Shown piece by piece: positions 10,399 to 22,142 of a DNA stretch of 64,000 bases (position 1 is the first letter of the stretch; every line of letters begins with the position of its first letter). The position numbers were made by a program, and so were the translations under genes. The stretch is from Craspedostauros australis (taxonomy: Eukaryota > Bacillariophyta > Bacillariophyceae > Mastogloiales > Achnanthaceae), in the NCBI GenBank assembly GCA_026770025.1, contig JAMXDE010000074.1:62001-126000 (forward strand), in the 5' to 3' direction. Below the pieces are notes generated by a model. That model worked only from the letters and a program-made list of their open reading frames with translations, was not told where the DNA came from and did not search any database.

Positions 10399-13300
10399 CT
10401 TGTTATTATATTATATAATATGATATGATATGACAGTAGTATGTATACCCGTCGTGTGGAATGATGTGATGTATTCTCTTCTATTGGTTTGTTCTGTGTT
10501 GCTGTTGTTGCTGTTGCTGTTGCTGTTGTTGTTGCTGCCTTGATTTGTTGAGGATTGCTGAACTATGAGAAGAAAGAGAAAAGAATGGAGAAGTTATGGC
10601 CCCTGTTGGTGTCAAGTGTACGCGGTCGCAGCGATCGCAGTAGTTATTCCTGTAAATGCGCCGTTTGTACTGGTGGTGTCTTTCGGCTTCAGACCAACAC
10701 GCCACAGTGTGCCAGAATGCGCGTGTTTGTACCTGTAATGAAGGTATCCGCTTCGTTATTCTGTTCGCAGTGTGCGTTCCGGATTCGCTACCGTTGTCGC
10801 GTCAGCTTCGTAAAGCGTGATAGTAAGTGTTACGGCACTCGGCCTCCGTGTGTGGACCTTGAATTCGGGCCTGCTTCCCTTTTGCAAACGACGGTGTCAC
10901 GTTTTCGTATCGCGTGAGCTTACGTGCGAGTGCAGTATTGATGATGTCGTCTCGCTTCACCCCCGAGCTCAGCTTCACCGAGGGCTCACTGTGCAGTTCT
11001 CCACTCCGTCTCGTGCTAGCGTTGCTTGACAATGTGCGTTTGTATGGGCGTTGGCGTGGTTGGGATGTATGGTATGGCAACATACGGTCTATAATACTCG
11101 ACGCTCGAGCAACGCTGCCAACTTCTTTTGATCCTCTCTTTCACTCTGTGTGGAACTGATCCTGATTCCGTCACCACGTGCACTTTGTGACCTCGGCCGC
11201 GTCAAAGTGCGAAACCGCAAGACCCCACACAACCCAAAGCAAGGGGGTGGAACAGAGCGAGAGCGAAGTGGACAAGTGCCCTTCTCAGTACGGGGCGACC
11301 TCGAGCCGCTCCGTTTGAGCGACAACACAGTTCGTCATGTCCAATGTCCCTCTCGCTCTCGAGGTCACAACTAGTGATGGTTCAGCCGCCCTTGACCTTA
11401 AACGTACGTCCCCTGCCATCGAAGTCCAAGGACGATACTCTCAGCTCGACACCCCACTCTCCTCGAGTCCGCTGTTTTTTTTTTGCAGATTGCAGCCACA
11501 TGCACTCAGAATAGATGCGCTGCGAACGAGTACAAAGAAAGTGAGGCGTCAAAGGTCCAGAATAGAGGACTTTCGCAGAAGGAACGGAGTTCACCAGCCA
11601 ATACAAAGGGGGAAAGGTTGCGCAACAAGAAGCCAAGTCCCTCATTCTGAACTTCGCAAAACGTGAGGATGTGCCGGTACAAAGCATCCAAGATTGCTAA
11701 AATACGACCTGCGTTGCCATTTGCGCTTCGGTCTGTTCTTCGCTCAGCCCTTCTGCTCCGTACTCTCGTGCAAGCTCCGGTATGCCATTGCGGATGGTTC
11801 GTGCTCTACCGACACTCACCTCTCCTCCTTGCTATCGGCCACGCACTCAGAACAGCACTACTGTGCTCTGCCCTTGTTTGTGGAATCTGCAACCGGGGAC
11901 AACAGAACCACCCAACAAAGGCACAACCAGCATTGCGCCGCGCTGTTTGTGCCATGTCATTGTCACACCGGGTTTGATGCGTAAGAGAAGAGCAGGGCTT
12001 TTCGCTTTTAGTGATGCATTGTGGTTCCAGAAGCCATCACAGCGGCTATGTGTTGATAGATGCGCGTGTCTGGTTGCGAGGAGGGGTGATGTGGGAGAGC
12101 ACATGGGTCTTAATTGAAAAAAGGACAGCAGATGGTGACTTCAGGGGCAGAATGGATCACCAATCGAGCGTACAACGTGTTCCATCATCTCCGTCGCCCA
12201 TTCACGAGACGAACGGCGATCGATTTAGAGGAAGTTATCGCTCAAAGTGCCCGCCTCATGAAGGTCATTCCCGTTGTGGACCACCACAGGAACAAAGTCC
12301 TCGACTGTCCGCGTGCTCCACAAGCGAGGCATGTAGAACAGAACCAGCCAAAAACAACATCAACAGCGACAGCTGCAACAAAAAAAGCCACGTTCGCACT
12401 CTTTGCACAGCGAAACCGCCAAGGACGCAAATGACGATCACCCTGCCAACGTGGAGAAGGTTCGTATTCCCGCTTCCCACAGTCGTCAAAGAAGCGCGCG
12501 AGCTTTTCGCAATTCCAGTCAATGTTTTGTGCTTTGTGACCACCGAAAAACGAGGTCATTACATGTCAAACCCAGTTTGAGTGAATGACCTCGACCTGGA
12601 TGGAGAATTACAATGTCCGAAAACCAGGTCGAGAGAAGGGGTCACACCGCACAGCGAAGAATGGGGCCGGCCTTTGATCACCTGAACAGGCGCAAAACGC
12701 TTTGATCCTCGCGCTTTGCCTCGTGCGCTTCTATCACAACCCCGCAGCGTCGCGCCGACAGGGACTCGCGCGGCGCGCGCTCCTCTGCATCACAAAGACA
12801 GCGCCAACACGGGGTCACGTCCACCAGCAACCATCACTCTCGTTTGCCTGGTCGCCATCACCATCCCATGGCTGTCATTTTCTGAAATGGGAGGTCATCA
12901 CAGGAGCGTTCTGGATCGACAAAGCCTTTCCCCACCGAACGACCACATCGCCTCCCCTGCGAACACAGTGGATCTCTCTCTCTCCCTCTCACTTTCTCTT
13001 GACGATCTGTTTTCTCACTTTCTCGCTTCCACTCTTGCGTGTAGATCGTCCTTATCGCTCTCCATCCCTCAACTATCCTCGTGATACTCCGCCGTGTTAT
13101 TCCACCATCGTGGTATTCCGCGACCGTGTGGCTGTGCCGTCGACGTGATGTTGTTGTCGCCCACTTTCCAGCCGCAATTGAAACCACCAACCAAACCTCC
13201 ACCACTTCAAAGACCACCATGACTCTGCTCGAATAATACCATGTTCCGCCCTCCTCGCACTACGATGTATACTATTCTGTAGTACGATGGAAGACTACAG

Positions 13301-15009
13301 GCGCTACTCATTTGGACGAGCTACTCTCCTCCATTGGGGCAGTGTTCCATTGTTCGCCACCAATACTAAGAGGAAATAGAATAGCAATGAAGAGCCAACA
13401 AGCACCAAACAACCGCGCGGATGACGACCACGGAAAACAGAAACCATTCTGCGCAAGCTGCAACGTGCGTACTCTCCGCTCCAAGAGAGGTGCGAAGGCC
13501 ACTTCCGCCCCGGCAATCCTGCCGCTCCTTTGTGTGATGCCTCTGGACGAGTACAGTACCACTGCAGAGCGCACACTCACCATCGAGGTCATCACCATGG
13601 CAAGGGAGGACATACACGCAGAGTATCAATTGTTCGCACCAATGGCGTGGCATGAAATTGCGTTCTCTTGGGCCTCTGACCTTCACTGACGTTTCGTGTC
13701 CCATCTCGTTTCTCGTTCACTCGCTCACTCACTCACTCACTCGCTCTGCTGCGAAGAGAAAACGCAGACGAAGCCATCAATCGCGTGCGGTATGATGTAA
13801 CCACGCAGGAGGGACTACAGAGTCAGCTCCGCTCTACTTTGGTCGGACGCTCTTCCACTACAGCTCCATCTGCATGTCCATTCTTACTCGCAGTGTGCAT
13901 GTATGAGGAGGAATGTGAGCGCTTCCAGACGCAATGACAACTGCTTTGCAAGGGCGCGAATGGGCCTCTGTGTTCCATTCGGAATGGCGGTGATGACGGC
14001 ATCCACGATCACCCCACTCCCCTTGTCAGTGTGGCAACACTACGAACGCGTCTGCTACTTCCATGGTATGATTCCACTATTCTATTACACCATTCGTAGT
14101 TGCAAGGTATTCCAGGGCGTCAAGTGACTGCATCTCTCCTCTCGAGGTCGTAGTCGTATTGATTCCTGTCTGTCTCTCTCTGCTCTGCGATCCATCCACT
14201 CGACCACACAACCGTGCGCATGGGTGCCGGTACCGGTGACATCATCATCCAGGATCACCTCTCGATCTCGTTTGCTTCGCTTGCACCTCCCTGTTTCTCG
14301 GATGCGCATGCCCAGACGAATACTCTCTGCGTCATGGTCGTATCAGCACGTTCGTACCAACATGTTCATGGCGTCACTTCACAAGACTTTTGCTCCCTCT
14401 TTGTCATCCTACAGGTTGGACGAGTGCGAATACGTTCCACAGCCAACAACTTCACGAACACCTACATCCAAACGTGCGTGCTCTGTCTGGTTTGTCGAAC
14501 ACTCACCACGCCAGAGAAGTCAAATGCTCTTGCCTATTCGCGGGGCGCCACTCTGGGAGCGCGTATTCGTTCGACCTAGTCGCACGAGTAGGACCACGAG
14601 TGCGATCGTCTTTCTCGCCCTCCAGCCATGGCTCTGTCGCCCCATCAAGACACAGAGCAGAGTCCTTTGATGTCTTACAAAGATCATCACCACCCTGACG
14701 CCTGATCCACCCACCAACCTTTCACAACAAGTAGCGTGCAATTGCGCGCGAATAAGCTTGACCAGAGAGAATGATGAGAATACTCGTCCGGGTGCGCTTG
14801 AGATGGAATTCTCTCTAGAGTAGCTCGTGCGTAGACGAAACGAAGCATTGCCTCTTTGTGACGTCCGAATTTATCTGTACTCACACGAGCTGCGTCCCAG
14901 CTATCTGGTGCCACACCCGTACCGGTGCCATACCCGCACGGACATGACGCAACAGGAAAAATGTACTCGCACCGACCGACCTCTTTTGGTCGGCATCTGG
15001 TACCTACCA
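10399..15009. other. 4.6 kb without a convincing gene
   Basis: CTG/TTG trinucleotide repeats lie at about 10498-10539. From 11100 to 12600 several short plus-strand frames look protein-like but are broken by stops, and a strong 3' splice-site-like sequence (CTG, a T run, GCAG) ends at about 11489. This could be a decayed gene or an unannotated spliced gene. A 10-bp inverted repeat (CTCGACCTGG, 12590-12599, partner 12624-12633) could form a hairpin. I see nothing specific from 12700 to 15009. Confidence 0.4.
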
Positions 15010-16446
15010 CTAGCGACGGCTGTTCCCACGGCGGCGAGAGTTAGCGGTAGGACGAGCGTGAACAGGAGGAGCAGGGTTGCCGGTGGAAGTAGAGCTGACA
15101 TGGAATCCTGAGACTGGGCCTTCATTCGTTGGACCTGGGTTGCGGCGTTGCAGCTTGTAGAGGATTGGGACTTGCCGACTATCATCCTCAAGGACGGCGT
15201 GTGCATCCTTGTCGGTGCTCGGTTCGTAGTCGTAGTACACCACCCGTTCGATGCCTTGCATCGAGGCAAGCTTGTACCGCCCACCGAGGTTCGTCTCCTC
15301 GATGGTGTGACACGCTTTTTCGAAGTCAAGCGTGTCGCCAACCTTGGTGAAATTCGACCTGCCATTCCGTATGTAGTATCCGTTGGCGTCGTCGTGATCG
15401 GCCAGGATGACGACTAGGCAATCATGAGTCGGGCCGAATGTTGCGTTGGAGCCAAACCCGAACATTCTGTGAGCCGCCGCGGGTCCGCCTCCACTTCCCA
15501 CGCTTTTGCACAGCGCCGTGTACAATTGCTCCATGGAAAAGAGCTTGCCTGGTTCGATGGCTGCCAGCTGTTCGCCTGTCAGCCCTCTCAAATCGATCTT
15601 CTTGGCGAGCTTCATCCCCGCGCTGAGCCGACTTTCGCTCTCCGTCTCTTGTGTTGTGCTCTCATCCTCACCCTTGTCGCCCTCGTCTCCGCCTGGGGAT
15701 GCCGCAGCCTCCTGGTCGCCCGGATCGTGGTCCACCCACATCTGGAGAGCTGAAATGAGCACTGTAGGCTCCACCTCAAAGTCGAAGATCTTGGCGACGC
15801 TTTGGTGACTGCAGACAGTCAGACCACCGCAGGCCTTTTGAAATCCAGTGGGCATCAGGACGTTGTTGGCGTCGCATTCGATGATGCAGCGGCCAGCATC
15901 CCACAGCGGCCCGCCGTCTTCTCCCAACCACATGGCCTCGTCCAGGATTGTGCATGTGGTGGCTGGCTGATCTTTCATCATCAAGTCGCACAGCTCGATG
16001 GTGATGTGATCGCGCAGACGGCGCAGCTGGAAAAAGTTGGCGGCTTGACGCAGGTTCACGAGATCCTTGGCCTCCGTCGCCGTGATGACAGAGGAGTCAT
16101 CCGAATATATCTCATCGAGCTTGATCTCGTCGCAGTAGCAGAAGTGCACCACGATCTTGAGGATGTTGGTGGCGAAATCGAGCTGGACGAATTGCGCAGA
16201 CCTCTCCGCAAAATTACCAAAGAACATGCGCTCGAAGACGGGGCTGCGCGCGGCAAGGATGATGCGCGAAGCCGGCACGCTGCCGCCATTGGTCGAGCGG
16301 AGCTGGACATCCTGGAAAGCTTCATTCTCTTCTATCGCCTTGATGTGGGAAATGATGCCATGTTTGCCTGCGGGGTTTGTGGTGATCTTTCTGTCGCTTT
16401 TCTTGTTGGTGGTGGTGGTTTCGGCTGTTGGGAACGAGAACGCCAT
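15010..16446 (-). CDS. BTB/POZ-domain protein
   Basis: The protein has 478 residues from the ATG at 16446. A longer open frame upstream is only poly-Leu/poly-Ser translated from repeats. Residues about 38-125 form a BTB fold (EAFQDVQLRSTNGGSVPASRI is split here only by its loop; RSPVFERMFFGNFAE; IVVHFCYCDEI). An all-helical BACK-like segment follows. After an acidic, Ser/Thr-rich linker comes a C-terminal part with a leucine-rich helix (GLTGEQLAAIEPGKLFSMEQLY), here read in sections, and an NGYYIRNGRSNF-type segment that I only tentatively see as a small beta domain. BTB proteins dimerise and often act as substrate adaptors of CUL3 ubiquitin ligases; that role is inferred from family. The C-terminal tail is Pro, Arg and Ser-rich. 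Confidence 0.85.
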   Translation of the reverse strand: MAFSFPTAETTTTNKKSDRKITTNPAGKHGIISHIKAIEENEAFQDVQLRSTNGGSVPASRIILAARSPVFERMFFGNFAERSAQFVQLDFATNILKIVVHFCYCDEIKLDEIYSDDSSVITATEAKDLVNLRQAANFFQLRRLRDHITIELCDLMMKDQPATTCTILDEAMWLGEDGGPLWDAGRCIIECDANNVLMPTGFQKACGGLTVCSHQSVAKIFDFEVEPTVLISALQMWVDHDPGDQEAAASPGGDEGDKGEDESTTQETESESRLSAGMKLAKKIDLRGLTGEQLAAIEPGKLFSMEQLYTALCKSVGSGGGPAAAHRMFGFGSNATFGPTHDCLVVILADHDDANGYYIRNGRSNFTKVGDTLDFEKACHTIEETNLGGRYKLASMQGIERVVYYDYEPSTDKDAHAVLEDDSRQVPILYKLQRRNPGPTNEGPVSGFHVSSTSTGNPAPPVHARPTANSRRRGNSRR

Positions 16447-16511
16447 CTTTGGTCGCACTACTCGCAACGGTGATTCTGTGGTGGGTGATGGGTGGTGTTT
16501 CGATCTCTGCG

Positions 16512-16546
<35 letters not shown>

Positions 16547-17346
16547 AAAGAGAAAAGGCACAGATGCAGTTGAAAGAGGAGCAACAACAGCAACAGCAAC
16601 AACAACAACGGCAACAGATGGTGAGAGGGAGCAAGCAACGGAGGCGATGAAGGTGCGTGCAAATGTGAAATGGAAGAAGACAGTGGACGAGTCTCTCCAG
16701 CCACTCTTGTCCACTCCGCTCTTCTCCGCTCACTCGACCAACACTGTCCTGTGCTGCTTTGCACTCACTCATGGAGCAGACACAGCACTTACTCCAGTAC
16801 CAACTCCGCCACTCTGTCCCTGTGGATGTGGATGCGGATGTGGATGTGGATGTGGATGTTGGATGTGGATGTGAATGTGAGAATAGGTTGACAGACAACG
16901 AGAGAAGCATGAGCCTGCTTTTGGCGGAAGCACAAGACATCTCCCCTTCTTCCTGATGGCAACAGAAATTCGTGTCGATCTCTCTTCCGAGTGTCCGTTA
17001 TTCGCAGCAAACACGCAGTGTTCAAAATTCAATAGTAATCGATTGAGTCGGACACAACAGAGTGGTTGGCGCGAACGCAAAAATTGGCGCCAAAGAACCA
17101 ATTTTGTGTGTGTAGTTGATTGGTTTTAGTCGTGTTTATGGATTCCGATTCTTCCATGACAGGAAGACTTGCGATCCGCATTGACGTGCTGCGATCACTC
17201 TCCTCTGCGACCATCACAACCTTCCGCCGCGGTTCTTGCCGTGTCGCCCACACGGCCCACACGACCCGCACATGCATACCGTACCGTACCATAGCTTGTA
17301 CCAACCCATACGATCACTATCAAGCACATCATGGGCATCAAGCGCA
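16447..17346. other. Intergenic region rich in microsatellites
   Basis: A (GAC)10 tract lies at 16514-16543, CAA/CAG-type repeats at about 16582-16614 and GGATGT hexamers at about 16823-16877. The first two lie in the probable 5' UTR or promoter of the BTB gene. An E2F-like TTGGCGCCAA occurs near 17087. No gene is seen. Confidence 0.5.
16823..16877. repeat. GGATGT-type hexanucleotide array
   Basis: About nine slightly variable hexamers (GGATGT, GGATGC, GAATGT) occur in a row, a plain short tandem repeat. Confidence 0.9.
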
Positions 17347-18672
17347 TCAAGCGCAGTCCACCTCGATAATCTTCTGGACAAAGGCGAAGACTCCATCCTG
17401 GAGCTTCTGATCGTTCAGATACTCCCCGTTGCGTACATTGGATTGGATCGCCAAGCCCGCATTGGATGCCCGTTCACCGGCGCCGCCCACCAAAGCACCG
17501 GATGGAAACGGCCAACTGTCCACGGGATCGGATGCCTTGCCATTTGTGTCAGCATGATCTTCACTACCAGCAGCTACAGCTGGCTTGGTGTTCACATCGC
17601 CGTGCTGCATCGCGTTGACGAACCTCCGCATGCTGTTGGACATCTCGATTCCGATGCCCCTGCTGACCAGGGCGGAAAAATAGTGCCATGACAACGCACA
17701 CATAATATGTTCGCCCAGGGTGAACGTTGGGGCGTTGGAGGCCTTCAGCGACTCGCGCGTCAGACCCGGCGCGATGAGCGTGAAGAAGTGCTGCGGATAC
17801 TTCCTGGGCAACGCTGCCACGTACAGCGCCACGATGCCATGCAGGTGGCAATACAGCAACTTCCACGTCGTGTTGCTCTGAACGTTTGCGTCGATATCCG
17901 CGCGGGGTCTTTCGGATGCTTCATCATCATGATCGGACCGGCTGCCCACCAACCACTGCTCGAAGTACGATGTGGGATGATCGGACGGACGCAGTGAGGG
18001 TGGCGGAAAACCGGCCTTTTCGAATCCGCGGGCCACCTCCGATCCAGCAATGGCGAATCGGCAGCATGGCGATAGGATCGAGGGCGTTTCACCACTGCCA
18101 CCAGATTCGGCATTTCTCAGCAGTTCGGAGACCAACACGGATAATCCCAGCATCTTCCACTCCGCCATCTGCAGCATGCCGGTCGTCGGCGATTTCTGCC
18201 ACGGTGCCTGCACACCTGCGGCATGGAAGTTAAGAAAGACGCCGTCGATCGTGCGGTGAATGGAAGCTTCACTGCCGGCATCCATCAACTCCCTCGCTGT
18301 AGCGACTGCCCTGCTTGCAGCTTGCTTGCACTGGTCCACCGTCTTGCCCATGAACAGGAATGGGATGGCATGCAACGTTGCTCCGTAGTGCTTGCCTTTG
18401 AGCTCCGCCCCAAGGTGCTCTTTCAATGAGGCTTCCACAGACGTCGCCGTTGGCACAACCCCATTCTGGCTTTCATCATCACTGTTGTTGCTGTTGCTGC
18501 CGATGCTCTGTGAAATTGTGTACATCCAGATGACGTGCGTGACCTCCACCTCTTTCACCTCGCTCTCGCTCTTAGCATCGTTGCTATCGGTGGCAGACAA
18601 CTCCAAGAGCTGCCGGATGATCTCGTAGGTCATCAGGTTGCCAAACGGGCTGGCAACAAGGTACACGGGCAT
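17347..18672 (-). CDS. Divergent short-chain-dehydrogenase-like protein
   Basis: The protein has 441 residues from the ATG at 18672 (MPVYLVASPFGN). The overall order resembles an SDR Rossmann fold: a first strand and turn (VYLVASPFGNLMTYEIIRQL), a strand-turn in the NAG position (DGVFLNFHAAGV), a helix (EWKMLGLSVLVSELL), a strand like RFAIAGSEVARGF where SDRs have RIVNVSS, and LIAPGLTRESL where SDRs have a PG-T motif. The defining residues are missing: no TGxxxGxG at the first loop, and the YxxxK position reads YCHLH. It is therefore probably a pseudo-enzyme or a distant relative. The fold call is an inference from spacing and could be wrong; the gene itself looks real and uninterrupted. Confidence 0.6.
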   Translation of the reverse strand: MPVYLVASPFGNLMTYEIIRQLLELSATDSNDAKSESEVKEVEVTHVIWMYTISQSIGSNSNNSDDESQNGVVPTATSVEASLKEHLGAELKGKHYGATLHAIPFLFMGKTVDQCKQAASRAVATARELMDAGSEASIHRTIDGVFLNFHAAGVQAPWQKSPTTGMLQMAEWKMLGLSVLVSELLRNAESGGSGETPSILSPCCRFAIAGSEVARGFEKAGFPPPSLRPSDHPTSYFEQWLVGSRSDHDDEASERPRADIDANVQSNTTWKLLYCHLHGIVALYVAALPRKYPQHFFTLIAPGLTRESLKASNAPTFTLGEHIMCALSWHYFSALVSRGIGIEMSNSMRRFVNAMQHGDVNTKPAVAAGSEDHADTNGKASDPVDSWPFPSGALVGGAGERASNAGLAIQSNVRNGEYLNDQKLQDGVFAFVQKIIEVDCA

Positions 18673-19760
18673 GGTGGTTGGTTCTTTCGTCGGCTGCCTA
18701 TTGGTAGTCTTTGCTTTCGTTGGAGATGGCAATGTCTGGATCGATGCGATGGCGCGTCAAGTGCAACTGTCCGTCCGAATGCAGAGAGACTTGTGCACAT
18801 CCACAGTGAGTGAGCGGATGGGTGTTCGAGAAAATGTCCCAGCAGCAGCCGCCAAGATGTCTCCTGATCAATTATTGCCGCTGCCTCTGTCGCCTCTGTT
18901 CCTGTTGTTCCTGTTGTGTTCGACAACTTGTGCTGTTTTCGCTGCGACCTTTTGGCGCGGACCACGATGACGTTAGTCGCATTCTTGTGCTGTGTGCCAA
19001 CAAGGTTCGGTGAGAAAAGCCTTGGTTGCCGGAGAAGAGAAACAGAACGATGAATGCGAGGAATCGGGGATACAATAATGTGAAGATATGCGTAATTACC
19101 GCATATGAAAAAAAAGTCATTGGGAAGAACATGAATAAATTCCCGTTGATCACACTCGGACTACCTTGTAGCCCGTCCTACCCTGCATCACCGCTCCTGT
19201 TCTGCAATGCAGCCTGTCCCAGATGTGCACCAGAAAACAAGCGTGAATCAAGGATCTGACCACAAGGGATGAACCCGAACATGATCGAGACTACGGGTGC
19301 AACTGAAGCCTCATTGAGAGTACAACATGCAACACATTGGGTGTGCACCGCATGCCTCTGACAGACAAGAACACTTGATTGTCACCTGAGGGAGAGAGAG
19401 AGAGAGAGAAACACTCAGAAAGCGAATCGGAATACAAAGCAATGGTAGACAACAGAAACTAACCTCTGGTCACCCAAGAACACCAATGTGGAAGTGGCAA
19501 AGGTGGTCATGACCACCGGTGATGCGATGATTGTGTGAAGAAGAGACGGACAATCGATCTGAGAAGACTGAAGAATCAACGATGCTACAGGATCGATGAT
19601 GATGAAACCTGTGACAAAAGAATACATGGCTGCAGAATGAACTACACAAACGTAGAGAGAAAGCCACTGCTGGAATGCACAATGAAATGCTATGAAAGAG
19701 AAAGATGAAATGCACTTGCAAGTGTATGATGCCAGGGATGAAGAAGTAGGAGAAAGCAAC
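18673..19760. other. Intergenic region
   Basis: The probable promoter side of the SDR-like gene carries one E2F-like motif (TTTTGGCGCGG, near 18948). A GA microsatellite lies at about 19391-19409. No gene is recognisable. Confidence 0.4.
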
Positions 19761-20693
19761 TGTTGGAAATCTGGGGTACCCAGTCTCTAGTAGTAGTCTC
19801 TGGTTACCTATTCATGTTATTGCTTTGTTGGAACTGTGAGTACAACATCTCCATTTCTTTCAATTCCATTTGCCAAAAGCATACATCTGTTGGCAAGTTC
19901 CGGTCATGGAAGCCTACGATCGTGGAAGACGATGTTGTTGATAGTCGGTCTGTTTGCTATTTCAATAGTTGAGCACTCCAATCCTCTTGGTGTCTCCGTT
20001 GTCTTGCCTGATGCTCTCGGCGCGTTTGTCTATCTCGTAGATTGGATGGTCCGACTATGAGTGAGTACGTGAGATGCTCTCACTGTTCTTCGTATTCTCT
20101 CTCTCTCTTGCAATATCATGTACTCGTGCTACACCATACTCCATGTTCGATGCATGCTCCGCATTTGACACTCTGTTCATTCACTGCTGGTTCCTACTCC
20201 ATGAGTACTTACCATTTGAAGTTCATCTCCCGTATCCATGATCTTGATGCCCTTTGGTCATTTGGATCTTTGCCTCCTGCTCTGACTTGGAGACAGATGT
20301 CGACGTGGTGACACGATGACATCCTGTTGACATCAGTAGGCGTCCTTCTGCTCTCCAGATGTCACGTTCCATTGGTGATGCAGTAGTCTGTCAGATGATA
20401 TCGTCATCTGAGGTTTAGTTGGGAAGTACCTCGAGATTCTCTCGGTACCATTGATGGATGGACGGACGATATTTCCAATTCTCTCAGAAATCGTTGATTG
20501 CAAATTTCCTCCTGAAATTCTGCTCATTTTCGTGTGTTCCATTTCTGTTGTAATTCTGACGAATCACATCATACTATCGACACGAATGTAGTTATACCGT
20601 CCAAGTGCGTATGAGAGAATAACGGGTGAACGATGTGTCGAGATGTACATGTGAGCATATGTCGAGATGTACGTGTATATGTGCATCTCGACA
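19761..20693 (-). repeat. LTR of a Copia-type element (LTR block 1)
   Basis: The block begins TGTTGGAAATC on the plus strand and ends CTCGACA, so on the minus (element) strand it runs TGTCGAG to CCAACA, with proper TG and CA ends. It is bounded on the inside by a polypurine tract (AGGAAGGG on the minus strand, 20694-20701). Length is 933 bp. It is the 3' LTR for the RNase H fragment to its right. Confidence 0.75.
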
Positions 20694-20701
20694 CCCTTCC
20701 T
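20694..20701 (-). promoter_or_regulatory. Polypurine tract
   Basis: AGGAAGGG on the minus strand lies directly before the TG start of LTR block 1, the usual primer site for plus-strand DNA synthesis in LTR elements. Confidence 0.65.
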
Positions 20702-20713
20702 GTGTGCATTTGG

Positions 20714-21314
20714 TCACTCGAATGTTCTCGATGTGTCAAGGTACGACTTCTCATGTTCTCGTTGTAAGTCGGCCTTGATGTTCTTGGTGAATCCGTCGCT
20801 TGTGTTCTGCTCGGATTTGATGAAAATGATTTCGATGGTTTTGTTGATTACCATGGTCCTCACGTAGTGATGGCGCACGTCGATGTGCCGCGATCGTTGG
20901 GATGTTGATGGGTTCTTGGCGATGAAGATTGCTCCGATGTTGTCCACACCGACCTTGATCGGTGTCTTCACTGGAACGCCCACGCTCTCGAGTAGCTGCA
21001 CGACGAAGAAGATTTCCTTTGCCGCTTCGGAAAGGGCAAAATATTCTGCTTTGGATGAGCTGAGTGTGACGGCCTTCTGTGCCTTGGATCGCCAAAGGAT
21101 TGGTACCTTGCACAGGTATAGGATGAACCCTCCTACGCTGATTCTCGTGTTCTTGTCTCCTGCATATTCGCTATTGCAGAAGAGCTCCATGTCCCAGCCG
21201 TCATCGTCTGGACGTGCTGGATGGATCTTCAGTCCATAGTCCTTTGTATCGATCACATACTTGATGATCCGATACATCTCCGTCATTGCGGCCTTGGTGG
21301 GCCCGATCAATACC
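20714..21314 (-). pseudogene. Copia pol fragment: RNase H
   Basis: About 200 residues cover the end of a Copia pol: the connection segment (MYRIIKYVIDTKDYGLKI) and RNase H with its acidic residues in GWDMELFCNSEYAGD (the first Asp replaced by Asn or Ser), SSSKAEYFAL and VGVDNIGAIFIAKNP, then the usual HIDVRHHYVR and TSDGFTKNI. The frame is open but starts abruptly where LTR block 2 begins, so the upstream RT is gone. It belongs with LTR block 1. Confidence 0.85.
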
Positions 21315-22142
21315 TGTTGGAAATCCGGGGTGGTGATGATAGTAGAAAGCTAGTCGTTTGTTAGAATCTACTTCTCTGAACTGTGAGCTCTTCATTGCTC
21401 TCAATTTCAAAGTCCAATCTCCTCCTGAGATCTCCATGGGTCCCTCTGTTGGTCTAGCAGGCATCCATCTTGCATTCATCACAAATTCATCATGGACATG
21501 CATGCACCACCGAGTACCCCATATCCGTACACACAAGCACGTTGTCCTCCACTTGATAGTTTCGTTGCCTTAGACATCGTCGAGTCGTAGGCATCACACA
21601 GGTTGGTCCATTCAACCAGATCACGGTCTCCCATTCGTCACGGGAACACCCTGGATGAGGTCTCTCTCAGCTCCTCATCATCACACATCTCCGATCATCT
21701 CCGACCATCTCCGATGCTTCTCTGATCGCTTCTCCGATCACTTCACCGATCACTTCACTGGCTTCTTGGAAGTTTGTCATCACTGGTTCGTTCACAGGCC
21801 ATCTCACACTTCGTGACATCGGCCTTCCTCCAGTACTCTTTTTCATTGGTTGCGACATGGGGGCTGTAGTCGCCTGTATCGTGATGTTGGTCACGATTCC
21901 AACATCCCTGCCCCCTGCGACATTCTCGTGTGATTGGCATTCCTGCATTGGAGCCATGAACGCCAAAGTACGGTTCGCATTCGGCACGTGCCCTTCTCCA
22001 TCACAAAACACGTGCAGCTCACATTTTTCTGTCACAAAGATCCAAGGTTGGGGGTTGCGGTAATGTATAATATCATGACATTCGACTCCTTACTCTCGAG
22101 AGGTGCGGCAATTCGGTGTTTCAGAACACCCGATTCCTGACA
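21315..22142 (-). repeat. LTR-like block 2
   Basis: The block starts TGTTGGAAATCC and ends GATTCCTGACA on the plus strand; these ends are near-inverted copies of each other, as expected of LTR termini. It shares a region around GAACTGTGAGCTC with the other two blocks but is otherwise diverged. It abuts the RNase H fragment on one side and cuts into the protease frame on the other, with no target duplication, so it marks a rearrangement junction. Confidence 0.6.

Noticed and set aside
16447-16764. N-terminal extension of the BTB protein
   Set aside because: Poly-Leu and poly-Ser from trinucleotide repeats; the ATG at 16446 sits just before the conserved part.
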